Positions 1-9,663 of a stretch of DNA of 64,000 nucleotides are shown here, piece by piece; position 1 is the first letter of the stretch, and every line of letters begins with the position of its first letter. The stretch spans positions 496,001 through 560,000 of the forward strand of contig NZ_JACGYX010000001.1 in assembly GCF_014119005.1 (NCBI RefSeq), written 5' to 3'. A program made the translations under genes and the position numbers. Source of the stretch: Psychrobacter sp. GP33 (GTDB taxonomy: Bacteria; Pseudomonadota; Gammaproteobacteria; Pseudomonadales; Moraxellaceae). The notes under the pieces are model-generated. The model ran no database searches and was not told the origin of the DNA. It saw nothing but the letters and a program-made list of their open reading frames with translations.

Positions 1-143
1 AATTGGTATTTAGAATATTGCTTATCATTATTTAGCACGATAAACGAGTAATATCTTAAAGCATCTAAGCTGTTTATACAAAATCTATCCCAATTATTCG
101 TACGATAACTCACAGATAACACTTGAAGAATAAGGTATAAAAG

Positions 144-503
144 TTAAGACATCAAATCATACGTTTTAAGCTTTTTGCGTAAGGTGCCGCGATTTAATCC
201 CAAGATTTGTGCGCATTTACTCTGATTACCACGTGTCTGTTCAAGGGTAACCGTCAATAAAGGCAGCTCGACTTCTCTTAAAATAAGATCATATAAATCG
301 GTTGGCATATCTTCTCCGAGCGCTGAAAAATAATCACGTACCACGCGCTCAACATGAACCCTTAAAGGCGCATTTAATTGACTGTGTAAGTGGTCTTGTA
401 AAGGATTAGTAGGAGCATGTGATGGCATTGGGTCAGAATGGTCATCCAGATAGGATGGATTCACTGCATGATGATCAGCAGGTGAGGGCGTAGGCTGTGC
501 CAT
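144..503 (-). CDS. fis: Fis-family DNA-binding protein
   Basis: Nucleoid-associated DNA-bending protein that modulates promoters of rRNA, tRNA and metabolic genes. The 119-aa product has a Fis helix-turn-helix at its C-terminus (about residues 80-117: GNQSKCAQILGLNRGTL, then RKKLKTYDL), typical of Fis and of the NtrC output domain. The N-terminal ~45 residues are Pro/His/Ser-rich and disordered-looking, making it longer than the 98-aa E. coli protein. The ATG at 503 has a good ribosome site (AAGGA, 8 nt away). It lies downstream of prmA and the DUF3426 gene in the same direction, an order familiar in Moraxellaceae, where purH usually follows (it would be beyond the left edge). Confidence 0.9.
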   Translation of the reverse strand: MAQPTPSPADHHAVNPSYLDDHSDPMPSHAPTNPLQDHLHSQLNAPLRVHVERVVRDYFSALGEDMPTDLYDLILREVELPLLTVTLEQTRGNQSKCAQILGLNRGTLRKKLKTYDLMS

Positions 504-619
504 AAGGCGATATCCTTACAAATAAATAACAGTAGGTCTACAAAATATGGAAAGTTAAAAGCAACCTAATAATAAGCAGTCACTGCATTTACAATTAACT
601 TAGAATAACTAAATTATAA

Positions 620-1873
620 CTAATAAATAGGTTCAATCATTACTTTAGAGACTTTTTTGGCAATAATTGGAACCGTAAACATAACCGATTTACGGCGCTC
701 AGCTGTCAGCTTAGTTTCACTACTCAGCAAATAGTCCGATGGCTGTGCTACAAACTCTCCAATAATTGTATCTTTATTATAAATACTCACTTTCAAGTTA
801 GGCAGCAGTTGTACTTGGAGACTCTGATTTACCAATTGTGCCTGAATATCACTAAAATTCTTTGCATTTCTGACTTGGGTGGCTTTCACTGTTGGTTTTG
901 TGATTACAAACGCATTGATATCCGCAGACGGTATTGTGCAAGAGAAGACAGAGCACACCGCTTGCAAGCGACTAGCCACCGCTGGAGTTTTAGCTAGGGT
1001 ATCAATATTAAAAATAATATACTGCATGAATAAGAGAAGTATTAATAATCCACTGCCTACTGACCATAACAGCCTGGATATAGCAGGCGTATTATGGTGA
1101 GAGCTGTTAACTTCGGAGGATTGCATACGCTTTTGGATTTTATTGGTATGGGCTTGGTTATTTGTTTGATTATTCAGGCTTGGTAAGCCTATATCCGTCA
1201 ATTGTTGCGCTAATTCTGTATTTTCATGATCATTGATAGCTGTATCTGCTGTGGCATTTTGTTCTTGTAACAGTATTTCAAGCCAAGCGTTTTCATGGGC
1301 AGGATCAGACGTATCAGTTGCAATACTGGCACGAATATCGTTAGCATCGGCTGAGCTGATTGCTTTAAAAGTAATCGTTGCGTCATGGTGCCGTTCACCG
1401 ATAGTGTCAGTATGGAATGAGGTAGAGCTGCTAGTAGGTTTATCGAAGCTATCTATTGCTATAGCAATTTTAGTATCAGTTGCGCGATTATCAGTTGCTT
1501 GACTATTAATTGGATAATCATGAATCGTATTATTAGTAAGATCATTGATATGGATTGATGGAGCAGTTTCCAACTTTGTGACCCACGCATTCATACCCTC
1601 AAGTGAGTCATATTCAGCAATAGGATTAAGGTTAATAGCGTCGTCGATTTCCATATCATCATGGATCAACATATGGCTATCTATTGGGCTAACAGCGTTG
1701 ATAACTTCATTTTCTGCTATATCAGCTTTATTACAAGAAATCGGCTTATCTACTACAAATGTCTGCTGGCAATGCTCACAGTTTGTTTTAACGCCAGACT
1801 CAGTAATTATCGCCTGTAGTAGATTAATAGGGCGGTTACAATGCTGACATTGTAGATTACTGGCTGTAGTCAT
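620..1873 (-). CDS. Zinc-ribbon and DUF3426 domain protein
   Basis: A 417-aa membrane-anchored protein of unknown function. The N-terminus has a two-CxxC zinc ribbon of the MJ0042 type (CQHC near residue 9, CEHC near residue 33). About 220 acidic, Asp/Thr/Asn-rich residues of low complexity follow, then one transmembrane helix near residues 267-290 (LLWSVGSGLLILLLFMQYII), then a C-terminal DUF3426 domain (about 300-417) expected in the periplasm. Members of this family sit between prmA and fis in many gammaproteobacteria, as here. The low-complexity linker is long for the family. Function is not known; the domain calls come from reading the sequence only. Confidence 0.8.
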   Translation of the reverse strand: MTTASNLQCQHCNRPINLLQAIITESGVKTNCEHCQQTFVVDKPISCNKADIAENEVINAVSPIDSHMLIHDDMEIDDAINLNPIAEYDSLEGMNAWVTKLETAPSIHINDLTNNTIHDYPINSQATDNRATDTKIAIAIDSFDKPTSSSTSFHTDTIGERHHDATITFKAISSADANDIRASIATDTSDPAHENAWLEILLQEQNATADTAINDHENTELAQQLTDIGLPSLNNQTNNQAHTNKIQKRMQSSEVNSSHHNTPAISRLLWSVGSGLLILLLFMQYIIFNIDTLAKTPAVASRLQAVCSVFSCTIPSADINAFVITKPTVKATQVRNAKNFSDIQAQLVNQSLQVQLLPNLKVSIYNKDTIIGEFVAQPSDYLLSSETKLTAERRKSVMFTVPIIAKKVSKVMIEPIY

Positions 1874-1919
1874 AGGTTGACATCCAAAAATGTAGTACCG
1901 TTATACCGCTATTTAGTGG

Positions 1920-1952
1920 GCTTGTCTCTTTATAAGTAATAAAGAGACAAGC
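1920..1952. repeat. Perfect 14-bp hairpin between prmA and DUF3426 gene
   Basis: Arms GCTTGTCTCTTTAT (1920-1933) and ATAAAGAGACAAGC (1939-1952) pair perfectly around a 5-nt loop. It lies about 47 nt past the prmA stop. No T-tract follows on either strand, so it is not a classical intrinsic terminator. It may be an RNA stability or processing hairpin. Confidence 0.7.
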
Positions 1953-1998
1953 TAAAGAACCATTTATAGCCAAGCGTAACAGATGGCATTATCTCTAA

Positions 1999-2925
1999 TT
2001 AGCTGATAAACGTACCTGACAGACGTTGCCAATGGTGGTCTTCTTGTGCTGTAAAGGCATGTTTAGCATCAAGTGTAAAATAAGGGCTATAAGCATCGCT
2101 CACTTGCTCGGTTTGCGATTCAATCAGTCCTGCCAGCACAATACGTCCTTTAGAGGCGATTAAAGTCGCAAAATAAGGGGCAAGACCAATAAGTGGCTTG
2201 GCTAAAATATTCGCTACGATAACATCAACAGGCTGAATATTATTTTCAGTACAGTATGTATTGAAATCTTCCGGTAAAAAAGCTTGCAGTTGGTGTGCAA
2301 CGTTATTGCGCTCAGCGTTCTGATTGGTGGCTAATACCGCTTGTGGGTCAATATCTACGGCATATACATGACGCGCCCCAAGCAATAGTGCCGCTACGCC
2401 CAAAATACCAGAGCCACACCCATAATCGATCACTACTTTATTGGTGAGGTCTTGCTCCGTTAACCAATCCAAGCATAAACGCGTTGTGGCGTGATAACCT
2501 GTACCAAAAGCCAAGCCAGGATCCATAATAATATTGGTTGCTTCAGGTTTGGGCGGTGTGAGCCAGTTTGGTACAATCCATAGGTTATTGGCGCATTCAA
2601 TGGGCTTATAGTGCGACATCCACTCGCGCTCCCAGTCTTTATCCGCAACGGCAGTCACCCAAGTGCGAGTGGCATGGACTTGGGCGGCTATATCGTGACT
2701 TAGCTGCTCAACGGCTTGCTGACTACCCATATCGGTACTGGCATCGAAAAGTCCAGTTAAAATAACCTCATCCCAAAGTGGAGATTCACCCGGTAAAGGC
2801 TCAAATAATGGCTGATCTCCGGCATCGTCTAACGCGATGGAAAGCGCGCCTGCTTCTAACAATAGCGCTTCTGCCAAGTCCACATTTGCTTTTTCACACT
2901 GTAAGTGTAGTTGGTGCCATGCCAT
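1999..2925 (-). CDS. prmA: Ribosomal protein L11 methyltransferase
   Basis: SAM-dependent enzyme that trimethylates several amino groups of ribosomal protein L11. The 308-aa product follows E. coli PrmA along its length: an N-terminal substrate-recognition domain (EALLLEAGALSIALDDA), the DKDWEREWMSHYKP segment, DPGLAFGTGYHATTRLCL, and the class I methyltransferase SAM-binding loop VIDYGCGSGILGVAALLLGA followed by an acidic DIDPQAV strand and the catalytic VANILAKPL. I start at the ATG at 2925 rather than 2931: AAGG is 8 nt from the second ATG, and the family starts MxWxQL. It is first in a minus-strand run with the DUF3426 gene and fis. Confidence 0.95.
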   Translation of the reverse strand: MAWHQLHLQCEKANVDLAEALLLEAGALSIALDDAGDQPLFEPLPGESPLWDEVILTGLFDASTDMGSQQAVEQLSHDIAAQVHATRTWVTAVADKDWEREWMSHYKPIECANNLWIVPNWLTPPKPEATNIIMDPGLAFGTGYHATTRLCLDWLTEQDLTNKVVIDYGCGSGILGVAALLLGARHVYAVDIDPQAVLATNQNAERNNVAHQLQAFLPEDFNTYCTENNIQPVDVIVANILAKPLIGLAPYFATLIASKGRIVLAGLIESQTEQVSDAYSPYFTLDAKHAFTAQEDHHWQRLSGTFIS

Positions 2926-3015
2926 AATCATAACCTTGGTTTAAAGTAAAAAATAAGTAGAAAGACGTTCGTTGTTAATTGGATGAAATATAATAATGAA
3001 GCAGTTTTGAAGGGT

Positions 3016-3771
3016 TCAACGCAGCGCCTGTTGAGCCTCTTTTATCACCCGTGCATTATTTTGCAGTTGTCCAGAGCGTAGAACAATTTGCCATAAAGCG
3101 CGACGATTGCCTGTATCTCTAGTGACGCTTAATCCACGCCTTGCCATGGCTTCGGCTTTACGGGGCTGATTCTTTTCTAATGCTACTTGTGATAAATAAA
3201 AATACACCGCAGATGATTGTGGTGCCAAGCGCTGTGCCTGAGTAAAGCTCGTTTCTGCAGCGCTTAACTGCCCTGATTTTAGCTGGCTTATCCCCGTTTG
3301 TATGAGGCTTTGTACGGCTGGCAAGTGATTATTGTCAGTGCTAGCAGCTCCACTTTGTTGCTGCGAATGTTGTCGCGCGCGCTCTAGTAGCTCATTGTGC
3401 GATGGCGGCATAGACTGTTTGGATGGCAACGGGTGCGTATTACGCGCAGGCGGCTTAGTAATGCCAGTATGAGGGATAATGTCTGGCGTTTGCTCTAGCT
3501 TCGGTATCACATAAGGTTCAGCAGGGTAGTATTCCACATCGTTCACATAGCCGTCATTACTAATCACAGGCGTTTGACTGGCTGCTTTTGAAGCGCTGTG
3601 CACCGGTACAGTTTGCTTAGTCACGGTTTGTGTGGGCGTTGGTGCCGACGATGTAGGAAGCGTCTCACAGGCGCTTAGGGCTAATAGACTTACGACACAA
3701 AACGGTGTCATGATTTTAGACCATACCGTTTGCTTTTTCTGTATCGCCACTATTTGCCTATGTAATGCCAT
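3016..3771 (-). CDS. TPR-containing lipoprotein
   Basis: A 251-aa predicted lipoprotein. A hydrophobic signal segment (about residues 19-33) ends in a lipobox LSAC, giving a lipidated Cys near residue 35. A Pro/Thr/Ser-rich linker (about 36-150) follows, with a C-terminal helical region (about 160-250) resembling a tetratricopeptide pair (ISQLKSGQLSAAETSFTQAQ, then VYFYLSQVALEKNQPRKAEA). The start at 3771 has AAAGG 9 nt upstream. It lies next to mrcB (PBP1B) on the same strand, a setting that in other gammaproteobacteria holds PBP-associated or envelope lipoproteins; a role in peptidoglycan synthesis is only inferred from position. Confidence 0.72.
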   Translation of the reverse strand: MALHRQIVAIQKKQTVWSKIMTPFCVVSLLALSACETLPTSSAPTPTQTVTKQTVPVHSASKAASQTPVISNDGYVNDVEYYPAEPYVIPKLEQTPDIIPHTGITKPPARNTHPLPSKQSMPPSHNELLERARQHSQQQSGAASTDNNHLPAVQSLIQTGISQLKSGQLSAAETSFTQAQRLAPQSSAVYFYLSQVALEKNQPRKAEAMARRGLSVTRDTGNRRALWQIVLRSGQLQNNARVIKEAQQALR

Positions 3772-3880
3772 AATACTAGCCTTTATATTCAGTTAAGCAT
3801 AAGAGATTTGTTAATCATAAGAACATAGAGCTCTAAAACGAGTTCTTTAACACTAAATCACTATCAGCTGTCAGAGCAAT

Positions 3881-6394
3881 TTAAAACCATTCAAGAGCGC
3901 GTTCGACTAATCTACCAAGAGTTCTATTGGTAACATTATTACCCGGTTCATCGCTACCTTCATTATTTTGATTTTCAAACCCTTCACGTTGACGCTGCTG
4001 ATTGATAGCGCCTTGTTGACGCTGCCATTCCATTTGCTCGCGCGCACGGTCTTGCTCGTATAAGCCAATAGCACAGCTGCTGGCTTCATCTGGTAGATAG
4101 GCGGACAAGACTGGTAAATAGCGGGCATCTGGGCAACGCTCATTAGATAGCTTACCTGAGTTATTCTCTAGCCATAACCATTCAATACCTTCAGGTTCTG
4201 GCATCGATACTGGGGTAAGTTTTAATCGATCCATATAATCAACCCATACCGGTAACGCACCTGTACCACCGCTTAACCCAATCGGCTTATTGTCATCACG
4301 ACCTACCCAGACCACACTGACATAGTTACCACTGTATCCTGCAAACCAAGCATCACGGTAATCATTGGTCGTGCCTGTTTTACCGGCAAGATTAAGGTTG
4401 CTACCGAGCGATTGAACGCGTTTAGCCGTACCGCTTTTAACCACTTGTTGCAAGGCATAGTTGGTCAAATAATTGGTTTCAGGGGGGATGCTGCGCTGGG
4501 TGTTCAACCCTGTCCGTTGCAAAATGCGCCCCTTATCATCAATCACCGTACGAATACTATGAATAGGGGTGCGAAAACCGCCCGTTGCAAAAACTTGATA
4601 CACGCCCAGCATATTCATTGGGCTTAAATTTACTGAGCCCAATAATACAGAAGGGTAGTTGGGAATTTGCTCTTCCACACCCAACCGTCGTAATTGCTTA
4701 ATATAGGTATCAATACCAAATTCCATGCCTAAGCGCACAGCACTTTGGTTATAAGATTGCGCCAGCGCAGTGGTTAGAGAAACATAACCATGCTCACGAC
4801 CGTCGTAGTTTTTCGGCGTCCAGTCACCATCTTTCAAATTTATGGTAATCGGTGAGTCGTCAACTGAGCTTGCCAAATTATAACGACCACTTTCTAGTGC
4901 AGTCATATAAATGACGGGTTTTAATAAAGAACCGACTTGCCGTTTGGCATCGACGGCGCGGTTAAAGCCGGTAAACTCACTACCACTGCCAACCACTGCG
5001 ACCAATTCACCTGTTTCAGGGTTAGCGCTGACCAGTGCCCCTTGCAGCTCTTTAGTTTTACTACTGGTACGACGTAGCTCGCCCAGCTTTTTAGCGACCG
5101 CTTTATCCGCTGCCGTTTGGGCAATAGGGTCAAGTGTACTGATAATAATGAGACCTTCATTTTTTAGGTCGTCTGAGTAATAAACGTCATTAAGCTCGCG
5201 CTTTACAATATCTAAAAAGTCAGGAAAGCGACTTTTACCATCAACAGGTTTGTCCACCACCCCAAGCGGTTTACTAATTGCGGTATCATAATCTTTTTGT
5301 GACAACGTTCCCATTGTCAGCATATTATTTAGTACGGTATCGCGGCGCGCTTTTGAATCATTAGGATTACGACGTGGGTTATAGACGCTTGGACCTTTTG
5401 CCATACCGACCAATAACGCTTGCTGGTCAATACGCAGCTCATGCAGTGGCTGATCAAAGTAAAACTCTGATGCCAAGCCGAAACCATTAATCGAGCGCTT
5501 ACCATTTTGTCCCAGATAAATTTCATTGAGATATGCCTGCAAGATTTCTTCTTTACTATAATGCAGCTCAAGCAATACCGCCATGATGGCTTCATTAGCT
5601 TTACGCTTCATGGTACGGTCAGAATTCAGATAAAAGTTCTTAATCAACTGCTGGGTGATGGTCGAGCCACCTTGACGAGCGCCTCCAGTAAAGTTGTTGA
5701 TAACCGCGCGCCCGATACCACGGACAGAGACGCCTTTATGCTCATAAAACCCTCGATCTTCGGTGGCAATTAGCGCATCAATCAGTGGCTGTGGCACGTC
5801 ATCTAGCGACACTACTAGGCGATCTTCATTATTGTCAGGATAAATACCACCGATACTAACCGGCTCTAAGCGAATGATGCCTGAGGCATTTTGCTGGGTA
5901 CTCTGTACCGATTTAATTTTATTATCAGCAATGGTCAGTTTAATGACTTGTTCTTTATCGACGTCACTTGAGCTATAGGTAAAGCCGCGCGTATGAATGG
6001 TATAGTTATTGCCAGATTTATGATACGTGCCGGTGCGTTTATAAGCGCTATCACTACGATAATTAAGTAGCTCAAGCCACGTTTTGATGGTGCTGTCATC
6101 CACTTTGGCATCTTGATACAACTCAAGCGGCTGCGAGTATACCTTTGCGGGAATATCCCAGCGCTTACCCTCAAACTTATGGGTAATGGTACGATCGAGC
6201 TTGACCAAATATAGCGCCAATAACACCATACCTGCGATGACAATAAGAAGTAAAATACTGCTAAACACAAACCCGCGCTGCTGTGCCGGCAAGCTATTGA
6301 CGGCAGACTTAGGGGATGGTGATAGCGTGGGAGGAGATTTTTGCACTGATAACGCACCGTTTGGGGATAAAAAAACTGCTCCATAATGACGCAA
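3881..6394 (-). CDS. mrcB: Penicillin-binding protein 1B (bifunctional)
   Basis: Class A PBP that polymerises glycan strands and cross-links peptides at the inner membrane. In the longest frame (837 aa): a cytoplasmic tail, one membrane helix (about 42-63), a UB2H-like domain (about 75-165), a GT51 glycosyltransferase with catalytic Glu in EDRGFYEH (about E212) and GGSTITQQL (242-250), and a transpeptidase with SLLK (S489), SYN (547-549) and KTG (672-674). A Gln/Asn-rich tail ends the protein. Length matches E. coli PBP1B (844 aa). The start is uncertain: position 6394 is a TTG without a clear ribosome site, and an in-frame GTG at about 6346 is another choice. The neighbouring TPR lipoprotein may be co-transcribed. 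Confidence 0.93.
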   Translation of the reverse strand: MRHYGAVFLSPNGALSVQKSPPTLSPSPKSAVNSLPAQQRGFVFSSILLLIVIAGMVLLALYLVKLDRTITHKFEGKRWDIPAKVYSQPLELYQDAKVDDSTIKTWLELLNYRSDSAYKRTGTYHKSGNNYTIHTRGFTYSSSDVDKEQVIKLTIADNKIKSVQSTQQNASGIIRLEPVSIGGIYPDNNEDRLVVSLDDVPQPLIDALIATEDRGFYEHKGVSVRGIGRAVINNFTGGARQGGSTITQQLIKNFYLNSDRTMKRKANEAIMAVLLELHYSKEEILQAYLNEIYLGQNGKRSINGFGLASEFYFDQPLHELRIDQQALLVGMAKGPSVYNPRRNPNDSKARRDTVLNNMLTMGTLSQKDYDTAISKPLGVVDKPVDGKSRFPDFLDIVKRELNDVYYSDDLKNEGLIIISTLDPIAQTAADKAVAKKLGELRRTSSKTKELQGALVSANPETGELVAVVGSGSEFTGFNRAVDAKRQVGSLLKPVIYMTALESGRYNLASSVDDSPITINLKDGDWTPKNYDGREHGYVSLTTALAQSYNQSAVRLGMEFGIDTYIKQLRRLGVEEQIPNYPSVLLGSVNLSPMNMLGVYQVFATGGFRTPIHSIRTVIDDKGRILQRTGLNTQRSIPPETNYLTNYALQQVVKSGTAKRVQSLGSNLNLAGKTGTTNDYRDAWFAGYSGNYVSVVWVGRDDNKPIGLSGGTGALPVWVDYMDRLKLTPVSMPEPEGIEWLWLENNSGKLSNERCPDARYLPVLSAYLPDEASSCAIGLYEQDRAREQMEWQRQQGAINQQRQREGFENQNNEGSDEPGNNVTNRTLGRLVERALEWF

Positions 6395-6691
6395 ATTGAC
6401 AAAATTTTCAATCTCTCATCATCAACGCGATGAATCAGTAATGGCAGGCGCGTAGGGTGTATACTAATCAGGGTCGATACTTATCTTAAATATCTGTAAT
6501 CATGCGTCTTTAATGCCATAAGTGTATTCGCTTACTAATGGCTGCTTTTTTACTTAAGCGGCTGGGTATCATATGTCAGTAATGTGAGTATGTAACTTAT
6601 ATAACTGCCCTATAATAAAGGCTAATTCATATTACCGGTTGTCAGTCCGTATTTGTATCAAGAACGTTTGTCTAAAGGAATTATATCTGCC

Positions 6692-9526
6692 ATGTCCAGC
6701 GCCTTGTCACCCACCACACATTACGATGATTCGATTACAGCAGGATTGGTATTACCGCCTGTCGGTCATTGCTTTCACTGCGGCGATCCGGTTCCGCGTC
6801 CGCCTTTTCATACAGATATATTGGGCGCGTCACGTGAGATGTGTTGCATGGGCTGTCAGCTGGCATCGCAGAGTATCGTTGAGGCAGGACTTGAGCAATA
6901 TTACCTTGACCGCTCGGAGATTAACCGAACCGCTAGTTTGCCAACCGAGCTTAACCGGTTAGAAGCCTATGATCACGATGAAATAAAGTCGCAATTCGTC
7001 TATGCGCAAGATGGCTTCTCTGTCGCTGAATTGTCGGTCAATAATTTGCGTTGTGCCGCCTGTACATGGTTGATTGAATCGCGATTGTATGAGATTGATG
7101 GCATTGAAAAGTGTCAGGTAAATTTGACTAACCAGCGCATGCGTATTGTCTGGGATGAAAGTAAATTACCCATTAGTCGTATTTTGGCGGTGATTAATGC
7201 GATTGGTTATGAAGCCAAGCCATATCGGCAAGATACTCATGAAGCCATGCTGGCAAAACATACCAATAAGATGCTGTTGCGCTTAGGTATTGCCGCACTC
7301 GGTGCCATGCAAGCAATGATGTATGCCGTCGCGCTTTATTTTGGTGAATATAGTGACATGCTGATAATGCAGCGTGATTTTTTACGTTGGGTGTCGTTAT
7401 TCGTCAGTATTCCTGTATTTTTTTATTCAGGTGTACCGTTTTTTACCTCAGCATGGTCAGCCATTCGCGTGCGCCAAGTCAATATGGATGTGCCGGTTAG
7501 TATCGCCTTGATAGTGACCTTTTTTGCCAGCCTTTATGCCACGATTGCTGGACATGGACAAACTTATTATGATTCGGTCAGTATGTTCATCTTTTTCTTA
7601 CTGGCAGGGCGTTATATTGAACACAATGCGCGCTTAAAAGCAGCAACCATGGCAAATGACTTAGTCGTGGTTGAGCCAATATTAGTGCAAAAAATTGCTG
7701 AAGATAAAGAAGCTGCAGCGCAAATTATTCAGCATTTAAAAACGTATGATAATCAGTGCATTGTTAATAATAACGCTAATACACTTGCTACTCAGACGGA
7801 TCCTATAGCAGCGTCTATGCCGAATTTTATGCAAGGTATAGATGCCAGTACGTTTGCACTAACCTCTACGATTGCTAGCGCATGGCAACAGTCGATTGAC
7901 CAAAAGTTAGACCGTCAATTAGATAACCAACCGATAGAGAAATTAAGCGATTTAACGACAGAGTTAAAACCAGCAGGGCAACAAGACACTAAACATATGG
8001 TCACCGCCCAGAGCTTACAAGTAGGCGATATCATCATGATTGATGCCGGTGCTGAAATCATTAGTGATGGTATTTTACTCAGTCAAACTGCCACCGTCTC
8101 ACAAAGCTTGTTGACGGGTGAGGGCGATTTGATTCTTAAAAGTGCGGGCGATTATATCGTTGGTGGCTCGCAGAATGACAGTCAGCCGTTTGTGATGCTG
8201 GTCACGGCATTGACAGAAGACAGTCAAATTGGGCTAATTGATAGGCTCATGAATCGTGCGTTGAGTGAAAAGCCAAAGCTTGCCCAACAAGCGGATAAGT
8301 TGGCGCGTTGGTTCGTGGCGCGAATTCTGGTGTTATCCGTACTGGTCTTTATCGGCTGGTATATCGTTGATCCAAGCCAAGCCATTTGGGCAACGGTTGC
8401 TGTCTTGGTGGCGACCTGCCCTTGTGCGCTATCGCTTGCCACACCGATTGCATTAACAGTTGCGACCAACCGCTTGGCAAGTTATGGTTTTTTGACTACT
8501 CGCGGACATACCTTACAGACCCTAGCAGAAATTACTCACGTCGCTTTTGATAAAACTGGAACCCTGACTTATGGTAAGCCGAATTTATTAAATATTGAGC
8601 TACTTGCATCCTCTGCTATTGATAGTGAAACAGATATCGAATCATCAATACAAACAGACAAATTATTATCCATTGCTGCCGCTCTTGAAATCGGCAGCCG
8701 TCATCCGATTGCTCACGCGCTCCTCACTGCTGCTTATCAACTGCACCTGCCTGCTACCCAAAACCTACAGCATTATCCGGCTGGCGGCGTAGAAGCTTTG
8801 ATTGATGGGGTGTTATATCGTATTGGTCATGTTGATTTCGCTTTAGACAAGCAGAGCCGTCAGTCTTTATCCATTGATCTGACCAAGCATCGTGCCAGCT
8901 CAGCAGTGGTGCTATCTTATAAAAAAGCAGCTTGTCAAACGTCACTTAGTCAACGCTCATCTGAAATTTGGCAAGGGCTGGCATGTTTTTATTTTAATGA
9001 CAAAGTACGTGATACCGCACAGCCGATGATGGATAAGTTAAAAGCATTGGGCATTAAAACTGTCATGCTAACTGGCGATCCCAGTCCACAAGCATTGACG
9101 ATAGCTAAATCGTTAGGCATGCAAACCGCCTACAATGGCTTATCACCCTCTGCGAAGGTTGATCATATTCAGCAGTTGCAAGCGCAGGGCGCGGTAGTAT
9201 TGATGGTAGGCGATGGTATCAATGATGCACCTGTCCTTGCTGCTGCAGACGTGTCAACTTCTATGGCTGGTGCTGCTGACTTAGCGCAGGTTTCAAGCGA
9301 CAGTATTATTTTAAATGGTCAAATTGAAGCCATTGCCAAAGCTAAGCATATTGCTGACAAAACCGAACGCATTATTAAGCAAAACTTCCGCTGGGCACTG
9401 GGTTATAACTTCACCGCCTTGATACCTGCTGTATTTGGCTACGTTCCGCCTTGGCTTGCGGCTATTGGTATGTCGCTTAGCTCATTATTAGTGGTGCTAA
9501 ATGCATTGCGTCTCAAACGAGCTTAG
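6692..9526 (+). CDS. ccoI: CcoI/FixI-type copper-transporting P-type ATPase
   Basis: P1B-type ATPase expected to move copper across the inner membrane for cbb3-type oxidase assembly. In order: N-terminal Cys motifs HCFHCGDP and CCMGCQLA, an HMA-like CAAC motif, membrane helices, the actuator domain, the intramembrane CPC (ATCPCALSLATP), phosphorylation motif DKTGTLT, SRHPIAHALL, and hinge GDGINDAPVL. The N-terminal Cys-rich region plus CPC fits CcoI better than CopA. Start chosen at ATG 6692 (AAAGGA upstream); the longer frame begins with TTG at 6653. Odd: about 90 extra polar residues (near 7700-8000) sit in the actuator domain, and the usual TGES reads TGEG. No ccoNOPQ, ccoG or ccoS genes are adjacent. 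Confidence 0.88.
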   Translation: MSSALSPTTHYDDSITAGLVLPPVGHCFHCGDPVPRPPFHTDILGASREMCCMGCQLASQSIVEAGLEQYYLDRSEINRTASLPTELNRLEAYDHDEIKSQFVYAQDGFSVAELSVNNLRCAACTWLIESRLYEIDGIEKCQVNLTNQRMRIVWDESKLPISRILAVINAIGYEAKPYRQDTHEAMLAKHTNKMLLRLGIAALGAMQAMMYAVALYFGEYSDMLIMQRDFLRWVSLFVSIPVFFYSGVPFFTSAWSAIRVRQVNMDVPVSIALIVTFFASLYATIAGHGQTYYDSVSMFIFFLLAGRYIEHNARLKAATMANDLVVVEPILVQKIAEDKEAAAQIIQHLKTYDNQCIVNNNANTLATQTDPIAASMPNFMQGIDASTFALTSTIASAWQQSIDQKLDRQLDNQPIEKLSDLTTELKPAGQQDTKHMVTAQSLQVGDIIMIDAGAEIISDGILLSQTATVSQSLLTGEGDLILKSAGDYIVGGSQNDSQPFVMLVTALTEDSQIGLIDRLMNRALSEKPKLAQQADKLARWFVARILVLSVLVFIGWYIVDPSQAIWATVAVLVATCPCALSLATPIALTVATNRLASYGFLTTRGHTLQTLAEITHVAFDKTGTLTYGKPNLLNIELLASSAIDSETDIESSIQTDKLLSIAAALEIGSRHPIAHALLTAAYQLHLPATQNLQHYPAGGVEALIDGVLYRIGHVDFALDKQSRQSLSIDLTKHRASSAVVLSYKKAACQTSLSQRSSEIWQGLACFYFNDKVRDTAQPMMDKLKALGIKTVMLTGDPSPQALTIAKSLGMQTAYNGLSPSAKVDHIQQLQAQGAVVLMVGDGINDAPVLAAADVSTSMAGAADLAQVSSDSIILNGQIEAIAKAKHIADKTERIIKQNFRWALGYNFTALIPAVFGYVPPWLAAIGMSLSSLLVVLNALRLKRA

Positions 9527-9581
9527 CGCTTATTTGAAATAATAGTTATAATTTTTATTATTAAAATATATTAAGAATAAT

Positions 9582-9620
9582 AAAAAACCGCTCATCATAT
9601 TTAATGACAGGCGGTTTTTA
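9582..9620. terminator. Bidirectional terminator between ccoI and yccA-like gene
   Basis: AAAAACCGC pairs with GCGGTTTTT around a partly pairing loop, lying between two convergent genes. The A-tract/T-tract symmetry suits termination in both directions. Confidence 0.75.
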
Positions 9621-9663
9621 TTGTAAGAAATATTTTACTTCAGCAATGAGTTTAGACTCATAT

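Noticed and set aside
5935..6411. 158-codon minus frame overlapping the mrcB start
   Set aside because: It is a frame shadow of mrcB with an implausible composition; its TTG start is unsupported.
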